Below, in pieces: positions 24,601-36,588 of a stretch of DNA of 64,000 bases. The stretch is from contig BSYQ01000003.1 in the NCBI GenBank assembly GCA_030272585.1, positions 1,922,001-1,986,000 on the forward strand, given 5' to 3'. The translations under genes were made by a program, and so were the position numbers. The stretch's first letter is position 1, and each line of letters opens with the position of its first letter. Under the pieces are notes generated by a model. The model was not told the DNA's origin. It saw nothing but the letters and a program-made list of their open reading frames with translations, and searched no databases. Origin of the DNA: Bryopsis sp. KO-2023 (taxonomy: Eukaryota > Chlorophyta > Ulvophyceae > Bryopsidales > Bryopsidaceae).

Positions 24601-27301
24601 AAAAAAATTATCAAGCTGTTCGAGAGGACCTTGTATTTGTTTTGCTGTCATCAACTGGCAATGGTGTTTTTTCTTCTTTTTTTTTTCTATGTGGTGCACA
24701 AATTAATTTTTTGTTATTTTTTTTTTTTTTTTTTTCGAATATTAATTCAGCCTTAGGAAAAAAACCAGGAAGATGTAGCCCCTTTTTCCAGAAAATGCAT
24801 AGGCCATGATGCATGGTTTTTACAACTAAATTTTAGAAATTACATATTTACATACATCAGTTTTTTGTTCTTATTTTTTACTTGCATGGTGCACTGATGC
24901 CAAACTTTCTTTTTCCTCCTCAAGAAGCACAAATAAATTTAAAACAAAAAAAACCAACTCCTCCCAGAACACCTACTCGTAAGGAATCCAGAACAGGCCT
25001 TCATCTTGCATTGAAACGCACTCCACTTCTTGTTTAAAAGCGGCATAATCTGGGTTGCTCCACTCATCGGAGCCTCTACCCCAGGCTCCGTTCCAACCCC
25101 CACATCCCCAACAGGAATGCAGTTTGATCAGTCGAGTTCCATCGTCCAGTTCTCGGCATGCTATGATGCTGTAGGCATGATTTGACAGCAGCCCCTCATC
25201 CCCTTGAGCATTGGCCCCAGAATTGTCTGATTTGAAAACGCAAGCCATGACGTAGCCCCAAGTGCAAAACTTAGCTAGTTTCGTCCATATCATTCCTGGA
25301 AAAATACCAAAGTAAAAAAAGAAGTTCAGGTTAAATTAAATCACCTTAAATTCAGTTTCGGTTTAACGAATTAATTTTTGTTGTGCAGCTTTCACATGAT
25401 TGGGATGGGGGGGACAGTCATCAGTTTGACTGTGCAGCTTTTGTTTTTTGCTTCTTTTTTCTTTTTTGCTTGGAAATCATTCTTGGGGTTTTGAGGACGG
25501 ATCTGAAAACGTTGGGGACATGCAAAACAAATTTTGAAGATTTGACCCATGTATATATCAGATACTATTGTTTTGATTCTTGCACATTCCCCACTTGTTC
25601 ATCATATTTTGTTTCATTTTTTTCTTTTTTTTTTTTTGTTTGGCATGAATAGTTTGACTTCTCAACACACTAAGAGTAAACCAATATATATATATATATA
25701 TATTGAGAAAAAATTCTCTATATCGAAGAGTGCATATATATAGAAAGATACATACATGGATACTTTTATTTACCAGCTTCTGCATTAAAAAGAAGAAACT
25801 ATTTCTTTTCCCTCTATTTAACGGTACCCTTCTGGATTAATATTTCCTCAGTTTATAAAACGAATTCAGACCGCATTTCTCAAAAAAAAGTCTGTCAACA
25901 TTTAGCGTTGGTGGTTACCGGCGGCAGTAATGGGTCATGCCTGACTTGGCCTCCTCCTGAAGTGTTTCGTCTTCAAGCTTCCATTTTTCACACACCCCTC
26001 CGGTCAAATCGACCAGGGCCTCTCTGATGCTGCCCTCCATCAATGCTGAATACCCGCCATGCAGCTTAGCATAGGCTTTTTGAATCAGGGAAGGCCACAG
26101 TTCGCATGGATTGGCGCTCGAAGGGAAAAGTGGTTTCCGTTCCTCGTCCCCTACAAAAAAAAAAAATCAAATTCGATTGAATCTACGGATGGCTCTTTCC
26201 CATTATTTTTTCATTTGTGGTGAATTTCCTGTGAAAAAAAATAGTGTGAAAAAAAAGAGATATTGCATTACATACATGTTTTTTTTTTTAATTATTTATG
26301 AGGAGATCCCCACCTGTGTTTGCAAAAGGTACGCTGTTGTCGATGACCACTTGCTGCCAACACCCATGCTTGTAGAATTGAAACGTGTACACCCCGAACG
26401 AGGCCCCCCGATCGCTGACGACGAGGTCCAAAAGCAAATCTGGTCGAGCTGCCACGGCCGCCAACGCACCCATCAACCAACGGCATGATTGGACTCCCTT
26501 CAAATCGATGCAAGGAATTTCAATGAACAACACGCACGGATATAGCCACGCAGCTGGACACCAGAGGCAATAACTAGCCCCTGGCCGCCAAGGACGACGA
26601 GGTCAAGCTCTAAGGCAAAATGCGCTGCTGCAGCAACCTCAGGATAGTTTGGTGGGAGACACTTCCGTTGTTTGCAAACAATTGAGACTAAGCGACCATG
26701 CGAGGTTTTTGAGCGCACCTGTGTCAGTTTGAATCCTGTAGTGGAGGGCACATACAATTGCCCCCGAACCCTTTCCCAGACGACATCTTTCGGGGCGCTG
26801 GCTGGCGGCTGCGATGGATCGACATACCTGCCGATTCACTGATGATTGGTTGCTTGCTCAAGGTAGGCGCAGTTCATTATACATATAGCTTTGTTTTGCT
26901 TGTTTCTGTCCCCCCTTTTAAAAAACCAAGTACATTGGCCCAAAAGCTTGCTGCTCGATTGTTGCTTAATTTGAGCAGTGAACAAAAATACCATCATAAG
27001 CTGGGTTTTGACCTTCGAATCTGGTGGCTAATGGGACTTACAACGAAGTTGCGTCTGGGGGAAACTGTGGGTCAGTCCAGAACTCATCTTCTCCTGGAAT
27101 CAACGTTGATAGGATGCTCTCCTCCGAAACATTGCTCACAGCCGGTATGCGTAACCAGTTCTTAACACAACACGCGAGGGACTTTGTCAGCGCAGTCCAT
27201 TGACCGGTCAGGTTCGTGCTCTGGGCCTTTCCTCTCTCGACAAGGTACGCAATTTCCCACCTGTATTGCGGCCACAGTATCTTCGTCTGGAGGGAGGGCA
27301 T
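21700..27301 (-). CDS. Calpain-like cysteine protease with repeated domain III modules, probably non-classical catalysis
   Basis: Minus-strand exons, approximate: 27301-27042, about 26863-26725, 26497-26314, 26150-25919, about 25295-24976, 24571-24352, 23955-23747, 23464-23147, 23017-22822, 22469-22348, about 22000-21700; upstream exons may be missing. Calpains are Ca2+-regulated cytosolic cysteine proteases. Visible landmarks in order: [39 protein letters not shown] around the catalytic Cys, [44 protein letters not shown], and [10 protein letters not shown] with the catalytic His. The block that normally reads NPWG here reads [15 protein letters not shown], so the catalytic Asn is replaced. 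Three domain III-like beta units follow ([32 protein letters not shown], each with a later NPQ/NPM). One junction (25919 to about 25295) does not keep phase in my model. Confidence 0.75.
22651..22728. repeat. 26-bp tandem repeat, about 3 copies, in calpain intron
   Basis: GAATG(G/A)AAAAAC followed by an AT-rich half recurs at 22651, 22677 and 22703. It lies in the intron between the exons ending near 22822 and 22469. Confidence 0.75.
25682..25704. repeat. (TA)n microsatellite
   Basis: Uninterrupted TA dinucleotide run inside a calpain intron. Confidence 0.85.
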
Positions 27302-29809
27302 TCTCGCTGACGTACAAAGGCGTCTGAAGTCGAGTGGCTACGGTGGACATCCCGTTCATGATACAGCCCGTCCATTTCTGATTCTTGTTTGTGTTGGCGG
27401 CGGAAGAGGCCGTGTGGCGGCGGTAGCTCATCGCAAATCAAACGATCAACCCATGGATTCTCACACGAGGCGTCCTCAAGCCGTTTATACCCATCCGGTT
27501 GTAAATTTTTCTTTACTGGTTTTGTTTTTGTTTGTCGTTGTATGGAAGGGATGAGTAGGGACAGTATGCTGGCGCTTGACTTCATTCTTAGCCGTGTTCG
27601 CAATCTTTCTGTTTGTGATTTTTTCACGGAAGATGGTGCGGGAAACTTTCAAAGTAAAAAGGCGAAAAGTAAAACAACCAGTCCTCTGAGAAATGGTCCA
27701 GCCAACAGATGTGTTTGGGGCATCTGAAAATGCACAGCACTACAAGTAATTAATGTGGGCAATGTGAACAATAACACGAATCAGAGATCAGAGTCGTTCT
27801 TGATACGAACTTCTCCATGTTGTGGTAGTTGGGATTGCAGCAAGCGTTTCTCTCTCGCCTTTCTTCTCGAACCCAAGAAAACGGTTGTGGGGTTTTGTAT
27901 TTCCCACTCAGCACACGATCAAACCATGGGAAATTGCCTAGAATGCAGGAAACAAATGAACAAACACACACTGGCGCAAATTTTGAACACCACCCACGAA
28001 TACCGGGTGTGGGTATTTCTTCCCTTCAAGATAGTCTATCCTACAGCGACAAAGACACGAAACACGAGTCTGCTACTGGACACCATGTTGGCGTATGTGC
28101 CACGTCGAGCAAGAAGCAGGAAGTTTTTTCAATCAGCACCCAAACCGCTCCACGTGAACGTGAACGTACGACATGGGGTCGGCGTTGTTGCGACGTTGGG
28201 TGGCCAGCAGCTTGACAGTAGCTTGACACGGTTGCAGCGAAAACGAAACATGAGCCAATGGCACCGTGTAGAAATCGAACTTCCGCCTTACGCTTCGTAT
28301 CTGTCCACCTTCAATGCGAGGAAAGACGATGACAAGTGCTCGTTCCAACTCCCCAAAAATCCCCACCACAAAAATAGGAGAACCCCTCGTGCCCGCGCGG
28401 AGGGAGCCACTACTTGATTACCCCTCATGTCCGCTACTGTTCTTGACTATTTCGGGCTTCTCTCCATCGAGCAGCTGATCTGGCCGGTCAGGACCGACTG
28501 TGACTCACCCGATCTCACTTTCATCATGTCCTGGATTTTGAACTTGACCTGACAGAACGTAACTGATCGCGATATTTCGACAAGCAACGAACCTTGGAGT
28601 CTCTGGAGAACTGACGAAGGGGTCGCCACGCCATCGCGGAACTGACAAAAAGAGCTGGCAGGTAAGTTTCTGGTGGGTTGGGAAGGGAACAGGTGTCGGT
28701 TTGAGCGCCGCTTTCCTGCGAGTGTAGAACAATGGGTTCGGTCAGCGGTGGAGGAAGAGCGCACTCGGTATTGATAGATTGCGGTGATCTGGGATCTGTG
28801 TGAGAGGCCAGCGGGAACTGTAGCGACGACGGAACGGCAGACAGGAGGGAAGAGACTCCTCGTCTGTCTTTTTTTCCCCTCCCCGCACTGGCTTGACGAC
28901 TTTTTTCGTGTTATATGAGTGACAGTCCAGACGTCCGAGGTTTTGAGACGTGTCCGTTTGGGTTTCTTAAGCGACCCACGGCTGTTTTCGTTCAGAAAAA
29001 AAAGAGGCGCTTAAAAAAGAAAAAAAAAACTCGCGAAGAGGGGTGACCCGTTGAAAGTCGTTGAAAGTTTTTCTGTTGTGGTAGTCTCTTAGTGTCTTTT
29101 TTAGTGTCGCGCGGTTGGCCCCGGCTTTGACAGTCCGAAGTCTTTTGTGGATAGGAGCTTAGGCCAACGACGCCCCGTCCATTCACTTTCTTGACGGATT
29201 CTCGCTGCGAACAACGCCCGAGGCCTCTCACAACAGAGGAAATCGAAGAGCTTCGAGTGAGTGTGGACACGTGCCCATATCGATCCCAATTGGTTCTTTT
29301 TTTGGGTCGTTTTGGTCGCCACTCAGCACAGAAACTACTGCACTGACACACCTGTGACGTCCCCTGACCATAGAGTCTGCGTCGTCCTGTGAATCTTTTT
29401 TCCAAACGTCGTAGGTCTGCTGCGGATCGGGTGTGGGGGGTTTCGGGAGTGACACGCTGTCGGGCTCATCGTCATGTTTCTGTTTGTTCTTTTGCGAAGG
29501 CGAGGGAAGAGGTGCTGGCCTTCAGACGGGAGCTCTATTCTCCTCACAGGCGGAGCAGTTCGGATTTTGTTGGAACGAAAGCTTGGTGTCCATTGTCAGT
29601 GACGCAGACGACGCGTTTGAAACTCAGAAGACGACCTCTGGCGAACAAAAAAACCGACCACAAGGTTGGCGTGTGAGGAATTCATGCGATCTTGCATGAA
29701 CACACAGTGACATGAACCCAATCGACGGACCCTTCCACGCTTTCAAATTTGGTCCTTGATTAAAAAGGAGACCCGGTTTTTATTTTCATTTTTTAATTTA
29801 AGAAAAGAC
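27302..29809. other. Region upstream of calpain gene, no resolved gene
   Basis: GC-richer than its neighbours. It probably includes the 5' end and promoter of the calpain gene. A 220-codon plus-strand frame (27755-28417) shows no domain, signal peptide or splice context, and several minus-strand frames are equally anonymous. A clean GTAAGT donor at about 28660 hints at an unseen gene. Confidence 0.35.
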
Positions 29810-29974
29810 TTTGGACCTAAAAGGAGTTTTGCTTCGTTTGGTATTTATTTTCGCTCAAACCTAAGAGTTTGGACCTAAAAGAGGAGTTTTTTTTGTTTGG
29901 TATTATTTTCGATCAAACCTAAGAGTTTGGACCTAAAGGAGGTTATTTTGTTTGGTAATTTTCTTTTCGAGCAG
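29810..29974 (+). repeat. 58-bp tandem repeat, 2.8 copies, ending at a start codon
   Basis: Units begin with TTTGGACCTAAA at 29810, 29868 and 29926. Each continues through GTTTGGTAT/TTATTTTCG and closes with CAAACCTAAGAG. The last, shorter unit ends in TTTTCTTTTCGAGCAG directly before the ATG at 29975, so the array is either 5' UTR or the 3' end of an intron. Confidence 0.8.
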
Positions 29975-30832
29975 ATGGGCAAGTTTCACAGACCTCGCAG
30001 CTCGAGGGACTCCTCCCTCATGTCTGGGGATGAGAACAGCACTCCGTACAGCATGCGGCTGACCATCCCTGACGAGTTTGACTTGGCCACGGACAAGAGG
30101 CACGAATACAGGGCCATGGTGTTGGAGCCGCAACGCAGAGCGAAACTGGAAGAAAAGCAGAAACAGGAAGCGGAGGAGGCCAGGCGGCACGAGGTGATCA
30201 GGATTCTTCCCCCAGAAGAAACTGGCTCTGCCTGTTGTCCAATGGCCAGGCACTGTTTAAACCAGTGGATCAATTTATCAGTTTAATAATTTTCTTAATC
30301 TATAAATGAAGAACAAAAATTTGCAGAACCCCTGTATTTTCTTTTGAATGACCTGTTTTTTTGCCGGATTTGGGGTATGGTGAAAATTTTCCCAAGAGCG
30401 ATCTCCCTTGCTCGAAAGCGAACCAAGCAATCTCAGAAGGGAAAATCAAAACTTAGTTCGTTTCGGTCAGGAAGAAGAAGCGACTGCGCTTGCTGTGATG
30501 AGAAGAGCCCTGGTTCACCATGCTCGCCCCGCTCCATCCTTTGCAAACCCATTTCGGCCAGACCTGTCTCGTGCCACTCCTCCAACAGTTCCAAAAAACC
30601 CACATTTTGCGACAGACGAGCGGCTGGGCCCGAGATCCACCACCCCCACAAACCCCAGCCCTCGTGGCCCACGATCCATGGATGGTGGGCTGATGGGGAG
30701 ACATGGTTTCGCCAAATCCCCCCGCATGTCGGTCGGGAAATCGCCCAGAACCCCAAGAATCGACTGGCAAAATAAGAGTGCTGATTACGGCCTGCCTCAT
30801 CGGCCGCCTTCCGCTCCGTTGGGCCAAGTTTA
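29975..30832 (+). CDS. Small unknown basic protein, probably two exons
   Basis: The first exon starts with MGKFHRPRSSRDSS at 29975 and runs through a Glu/Lys/Arg-rich helix (KLEEKQKQEAEEARRHE) to about 30217. A second exon, from about 30400 to TAG at 30830-30832, reads NLRRENQNLVRFGQEEE and then a Pro/Ser/Arg-rich tail with repeated SPR and TPR steps (KSPRMSVGKSPRTPRIDW). I could not find a donor and acceptor that join them in phase, so the junction is uncertain. SP/TP motifs suggest a phosphorylated, disordered protein. Family not recognised. The ATG follows a CAG, so it may itself lie just after an acceptor and the true start may be further upstream. Confidence 0.45.
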
Positions 30833-33097
30833 GAATCAGACAACCGAAAAAAAGGGGAAAACAAAAATTTACTTGTGTTTTTCAAGGACGGAGCTGAAAG
30901 ATATGCAGATCGCATCCAGTCCCGACCCAGTATTTTCAGCTCCGATTGTTTCAAGAGGGAAAAAGGAAAAAAAAATCAAACTTGCAGAAAAAAAAAGAAA
31001 AACAAGGGGTTTTATGATTTCCTAGCATGCGCTGGGCAAAAACAGGTTGGAATTGCAGGAGAACTGGACAGGTGAATTTTAAATTAGCAAAGCGTAGTTT
31101 TGTCTAATGTTTAAGGCTCTCCCTGTTGCTGGTCTTGTCTTTTAGAGTGATGGGAAATTGGCAAGGGGTGGCTCGGAGAGCTAGCATGCGTGGTTGGGAT
31201 GGGCTGTGCCAAAATCACCTAGATATTTTGATTTAAAGGCGAATTTAAGGAAAGGGGAGTGGGGGAGGGGAAATCTCACCATCTAGGGGTTTTGAGGGGT
31301 TGTTCTGGTGGTCTAATTTTGGTTTAGGATGAGAAAGGGGGGGAAACAGATATTACTAATAACCATTTGAAAGAAGAATGGAGCGTGTGGTTGAGATCAT
31401 CTGTATCAGGGATTTGAAAACAGACACGAAAAAAAGGGGGAAAAATAGGGAGAAATTATTTACTAAATCTTTTTTTTTTTGTTGTATCGATTTCTTTTTT
31501 TTTCTTAATTTTGGAGAGGGGGGGGGTTGGCAAAATTGTTAGATTGGCCAAGAGAGACCACACTCGTTGTAGCATTTGTTTTTTTTTCACAATGAAAAAA
31601 AAAGGGCAATTGGGGGTGTAGGTTGCGGAATTTTGGAGATTGCTTTTTCGGTAGAGGAAAAAAAGGGGGGGGGGGGGAGAGATACTACTGGCAGCGATTT
31701 TTTTTTTTTTTTGGCAAGAGAAAGAAGAAAAACAAGGTTTTCATCCGAAACAGTGTGTATCTGCTGTTGTGTGTTCGATAGGCAAGATTTAAGAGCAAAA
31801 AAGAAAAATGACAAGAAATGAAAACACCATCCGCTTTGATATCTGATTTGGTTTGGAACAAAAAAAAAAAGATATATCACTCAGAATGCTCGAGAGACAA
31901 AAAAAGTGTGAGAGAAAAAGAAAAAAAAAAAGGGAAAAAAAATGAAGCTCGTAAAGATGGGGCTGTCGATCAAATTACTAAATATGAGGAATGTTGAGAA
32001 ATGTGTCTTGAAATGCCTGGAAGATTTCAAAACAAAAATGGCTGGGCAACTGCGATAGTTCAAACGGGAGGGGGTTTTTTCTTCTATTTTTTCTGTTTTC
32101 GTTTTCGTTGGTTTTCTTTTTTGCGTTTTTTTTTTTTTTTTTGCTCTGGTTTTTTCTTCTTTTTGGTTTCGGGTGGGAGGTGGGGGGTTTCGTGCAATAT
32201 ATATATTTTTCAACCCATGTCCGGAACGTGTATTATTGAAGCAGAGGTGTCGAAGAAGTTTGGAAAAAAAATGGAAAGACATGTCTCTGTAAAAAAAAAG
32301 GAACAAAAAAAACAGAACAAAAAAAAAATGCAAGGCAAAAAAAGGAAGAAAAAAAAAATGCTTCCTGTTTTTGTCATGTGAATGTGTGATTTCAGGCAAC
32401 CCCCCATGGTGGGGGTGGGCCTTGTTTTTAGTGGAATAATGATGGGTGGTAACGAATGCGGGGGTTTCGATTTGCGAAATAACGAATGGAATGGTTAGAA
32501 ATATTCAAGGAGGGTTGCTTTTTAAAATCCATGTTCAATAGCCAGCAGCATGAGCCAAGCGCTCTTCCCAGGTTCACCACGAATTTGACAGTAAGATTGT
32601 GTATGTACTATATATCTATAGAAGTTGCATTGAACGAGTCTTGTGTGTGATATTCATCCTATTTTTCTTTTCTTTTTTTTTGGGGGGGGGGATTATCACA
32701 CAAGCACACCCGTGTATCATATCATATGTTATTTGGCAAATAACTTGAGAAGCATCTTTTAAGAGGGGGTGATGGGTTCTCAGCAACAATGGGTGCAGAT
32801 TGTCAAATAAGCCTTATCCTATTGGCATGTTTTGTTTTTCACAAGGTCTTTCGAATAATGGTTGGAAGAGAGCACACACACACACACACACACACCAATC
32901 TTTTTCCCCACAACTTGGAAATTCGCATGTGGGCAATTCAGAACCCATGACGTCCCCTGTCTCTGCGATGCCAAAGATTCCTCAATGAATAGACTCGTGA
33001 TACGTCCAGGTCATTACAACATCACCCCCAAAGAGCCCAGTCAAGTCCCCCAGTGGAATTTCTCGACTTTTAAAACTTGGAATTCTGGTGTTGCGCA
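30833..33097. other. Homopolymer-rich intergenic region
   Basis: Long T, A and G runs (for example around 31660-31710 and 32120-32160), an (AC)n run at about 32875-32895, and no supported gene. The last ~100 bases should contain the SDS22-like promoter. Confidence 0.6.
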
Positions 33098-35502
33098 ATG
33101 CCGGAGGATAGTTCGATGGAGGAGTGCTCGGAGACGGAGTTGGACCTGACGAACGAGCATCTACCTTCTCTGGCGAACGTAATCATCGAGCCCACACTCA
33201 CGGTGGGTGCCGAGAGTCTCGGTGTTTCGTTTTCCTGTTCGGAAAGATGCTGCGTTCGCGAATTCGTTCCATGTCGGTGTGTGTGTTTTTGTTTGAAGGA
33301 TATTGATCTTACGTGCAACCGATTGAACGAAATCGATCCTCGCATCGTGGCCCTCGTCGGTAAGTTTCGCCAGTTTGCGTCACGTTGCGTTACGCACCAA
33401 TTACGTATGCGTTACCACCTGCGTTACGAATTCCAGAGGTGCACGTTCGCAAGAAGGAGTTTGTCACGAATAGAATGAAGAAGAAAAACAAGGATTTCCC
33501 AACCAAAAAACCTTGAAAAATCTTGAAAATGAATAATATCTCAACTACGAGCCAAGCAATCGATAAAAGCAAGGATCGATGTCAAAATCCTTGTGGTTTA
33601 TGAGTGTTTTTTAATTTGTTTTTTTTGGAATCAGGTCTCCGAAAACTCTCCTTGAGGCAAAATTTGATTGAGAATGCCGATGTAGTGGATGATTTCCAGT
33701 CAAAGAATTGTCTGGAAGATTTGGAACTCAGGGACAATCAGTTTCAAACGGTAGGTGACGCTTCAGCAAAAAAAAATCGATCCTGACTGCCCAAGAAATA
33801 AGGCTTTCTGTTTCTTAAAAGTGCATTATTGTCAACCGACTACGTGGAAAGAATCTGGATTCGTTGATTTTTATTTTTTTTTGAGGTGTGTGTGTGTTTT
33901 GGGGGGGTGTTGGTGCCAGCTTCCTGTGCTGACTGGATTTCCTTCACTGAAAAGATTGGAGATTTCTTATAATGAGGTGAGTTCAATTTCCCCATTTCGT
34001 CAAAAAGCCGAAAACACATTTCACAAACTCGTTCAAATAGGAAAAATTTGGTGGTGGACCAAGGTTTTTTGTTTTTTTTTGCTTTTGTTTTCGCGGCAAG
34101 AAAGTTGCCAGTGAAAAACCCAAAAAACCAACGAACAAAAAAAGAAGAGAAAGTGGAAAGGTTTTTGTTTTTTTCTTTTTCGGCTGCAGATTCGCAGTAT
34201 GTCAGACATATCCAGGTTGGGATCCACCTCCCTGATGGAACTCTACCTCGCCAGCAACAAAATCACCAAAATCGAAGGCTTGGAGCTTTTGTCGACTTTG
34301 GAAATACTCGAGCTGGGCTCCAACCGAATCCGAACGATAGAAAGCATTGGGCACCTCACCAGACTGACTCAGCTTTGGCTGGGTAGAAACCGTATCACAG
34401 AAATCCAGAATTTGGCCTCCCTGACGATGCTGAGACAGTTGAGTTTGCAAAGCAATCGATTGGAAACCATGCAAGGACTGGAAGCTTGTGTCGGGCTGGA
34501 GGAGCTGTACATTAGTCATAATGGGATAAGTGTGATGGAGGTGCGATTTGGCTTGAAAATATGGCATCTGTCGCAATAATCAGATGCAAGTTATTTTTTT
34601 TAGACTTGCTGATGGTGTCGGTGCTGTTTGTAGGACCTCAAAAACCAAAGTTGCATGGCATTCCGTTTATTCCTGTTTCTTTCTTTCTTTCTTTCTTTGT
34701 TTGTTTGTTTGTTTGTTTGTTTGTTTGTTTGTTTGTTTGGCAAGAAAAAAGCCTTTTTGGTAGTTTTGGTCGTTTCGGTTTAAAATTAAAACAAAAACAA
34801 AAAGACTATCTGTGGCTTCCAAAAAGGCTTTCCTTTTTTTTCCAGAAAAAAAAGAAAAAAATGGAGGAAATTATGATTAAACAACATGGCATTTTGGGTG
34901 TATTGTTCCAGGGTTTGCTTGGACTGACAAATCTACGAGTGTTGGATTTGAGCAATAATCGGATAGCTAAAATCGAGGATGTCGATAATCTAAAGCTGTT
35001 GGAGGACTTATGGATGAACGACAATCAAATCGATTCTTATCAATTGCTGTATGAGGCCATGGAGGGCCCTCGACAAACATTAACAACTGTTTACCTGGAA
35101 GGCAACGGGGTGGTAAGAATATACATATTTTTCTTAATTTTGTTTGATGGATATTTTCCTGTTTGTGACTGATTTCTGTATGCGTCGATGGACTGAATAG
35201 TTGTTTTGTTTTGGACTTTTGGCTGTGTTGGTTGAATTCAGAAAATCGCTGGGGATTTGAAGTAGAAAGATATGACTTTGGGTTAGGGGACAAAAAATAA
35301 CAAGAAAATTGTTCTGTAAATTTGGGTTGCAGTTTGGAGATTTTTCTTTCTATCTCGTGATTTGTAATGGGGAAATTGAACTGTTTCTTTTTTGTTTTTG
35401 TTTTTTTGCAAACAGGCAAAGGACCCTATGTATCAGCGAAAGATGCTAGAAATCCTGCCAAACCTTACGCAGCTCGATGCCAACCCAGTCCGCCGCCAGT
35501 GA
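33098..35502 (+). CDS. SDS22-type leucine-rich repeat regulator of protein phosphatase 1, 7 exons
   Basis: Exons 33098-33202, 33299-33359, 33635-33750, 33920-33976, 34190-34540, 34912-35112, 35416-35502 join in phase to 325 residues, close to the 330-360 of SDS22/PPP1R7. About ten 22-residue LRRs of the SDS22 type are visible, for example LMELYLASNKITKIEGLELL, LEILELGSNRIRTIE and LRVLDLSNNRIAKIEDV. The C-terminal cap reads MYQRKMLEILPNLTQLDANP, matching the family cap (Y-R-K-...LP...QLDA). SDS22 binds PP1 catalytic subunit and controls its maturation and mitotic function in nucleus and cytosol. No TM or signal peptide. The first 30 residues are acidic, as in homologues. Assignment as SDS22-type LRR protein is strong; strict orthology is likely but not proven. 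Confidence 0.85.
34673..34739. repeat. Compound microsatellite (CTTT)n(GTTT)n
   Basis: Tetranucleotide run switching from CTTT to GTTT units within SDS22-like intron 5. Confidence 0.9.
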
Positions 35503-36588
35503 GGGTTATCCTTTTTCAGAAAGCATGTTTTGAGGGAGGGAAAAAAAGTGGAAAAAAAAAGGAAAAGGAATAGATTAGGGGTGTCTTAGGAGAGAAATTG
35601 GCAACAACAAAAAAAGTAGTGAAATTAAGATATTCACATTTCAACATGTAGATCATAGGACTGGAAAAAGAAAGGTGTGTCAAAAGATTCAACAAACCGG
35701 CGGTTAGTCTTGGAAAGGGAAAACGGTTTGCGTGGCTGTCGATTTAGCTTGTAATATTTCATTTTGGCCAATGAGGTGTTTCTCGTTGTGGGGTTGAATC
35801 AATTTCAATGTACGTTTTTTTGAGACATTTGCACAAGATATTTTATGGTAAAAGCATGAAAAGAGGCCCCCCCCCCCTTTTTTGCCCCCCATTTTTTGAT
35901 GCGTTGGAAAATATGCAGACGAGATTCGAAATGGCATCAACTAAAATCGAATCCTGTACCCAGTTTCAGAATTCAACAGAAGACAGGTCACAAACCAAAG
36001 CAACCGAGGAACACACACAGCGTGGTGTTCGAATGCTGCCCTGAATAAAACGCCAGCACACGTGTTTGTTTCAGGGGGCGTATCAATGGGAGTGTAACTT
36101 GCAGAGCCAAGCAATTGAGTGTCCAATTCGAGCCTGCAGTATATTGTTCCTGCCATTAAATCAATGAGCACAGATGCAAGGGAATGTCGGTGATATTGAA
36201 CTCAGTTGGCTTTCGTTCAAAAACACCAAGTGCGTTGAGACTAGGACATTCTGAACGACAGCGGCATTGGTTTTCTGGTTGGTTCTTGGGGCCGGGGGTG
36301 ACCTCGCCCCCCAACATTTTGCGATTTTGCGTGTGATTCTACGTGAAAACTCTGTTCCCCCCCCCCCCCCCGTCTCGTCGGCGATAACGACTCGTCTTGA
36401 AGTCGAGGAAGAAATCATTCAGCGTTTCGCATTAAAACTGGAGCCTTCCTTACGGCTAACCCACCCCGAAAATCCCGATCGACTTCAACAAACGATTCAC
36501 CAGACACTTGCAGTGCTGTGGTGGTGGCTGTTTGCTGTGAAACGTGATCAGTTCCGCGCTCGATCCTGTGATTTTCGAATTCGTCAAG
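35503..36588. other. Intergenic region upstream of secreted gene
   Basis: Poly-C and poly-A/T runs, no gene. A stretch at about 36160-36195 (GAGCACA.ATGC then GGGAATGTCGG.GAT) recurs at about 38160-38200, possibly a duplicated promoter segment. Confidence 0.5.

Noticed and set aside
27755-28417. 220-codon plus-strand gene
   Set aside because: No domain, no splice context, composition like surrounding non-coding GC-richer DNA.
29810-29974. CRISPR-like array
   Set aside because: Direct tandem repeat without spacers in a eukaryotic genome.
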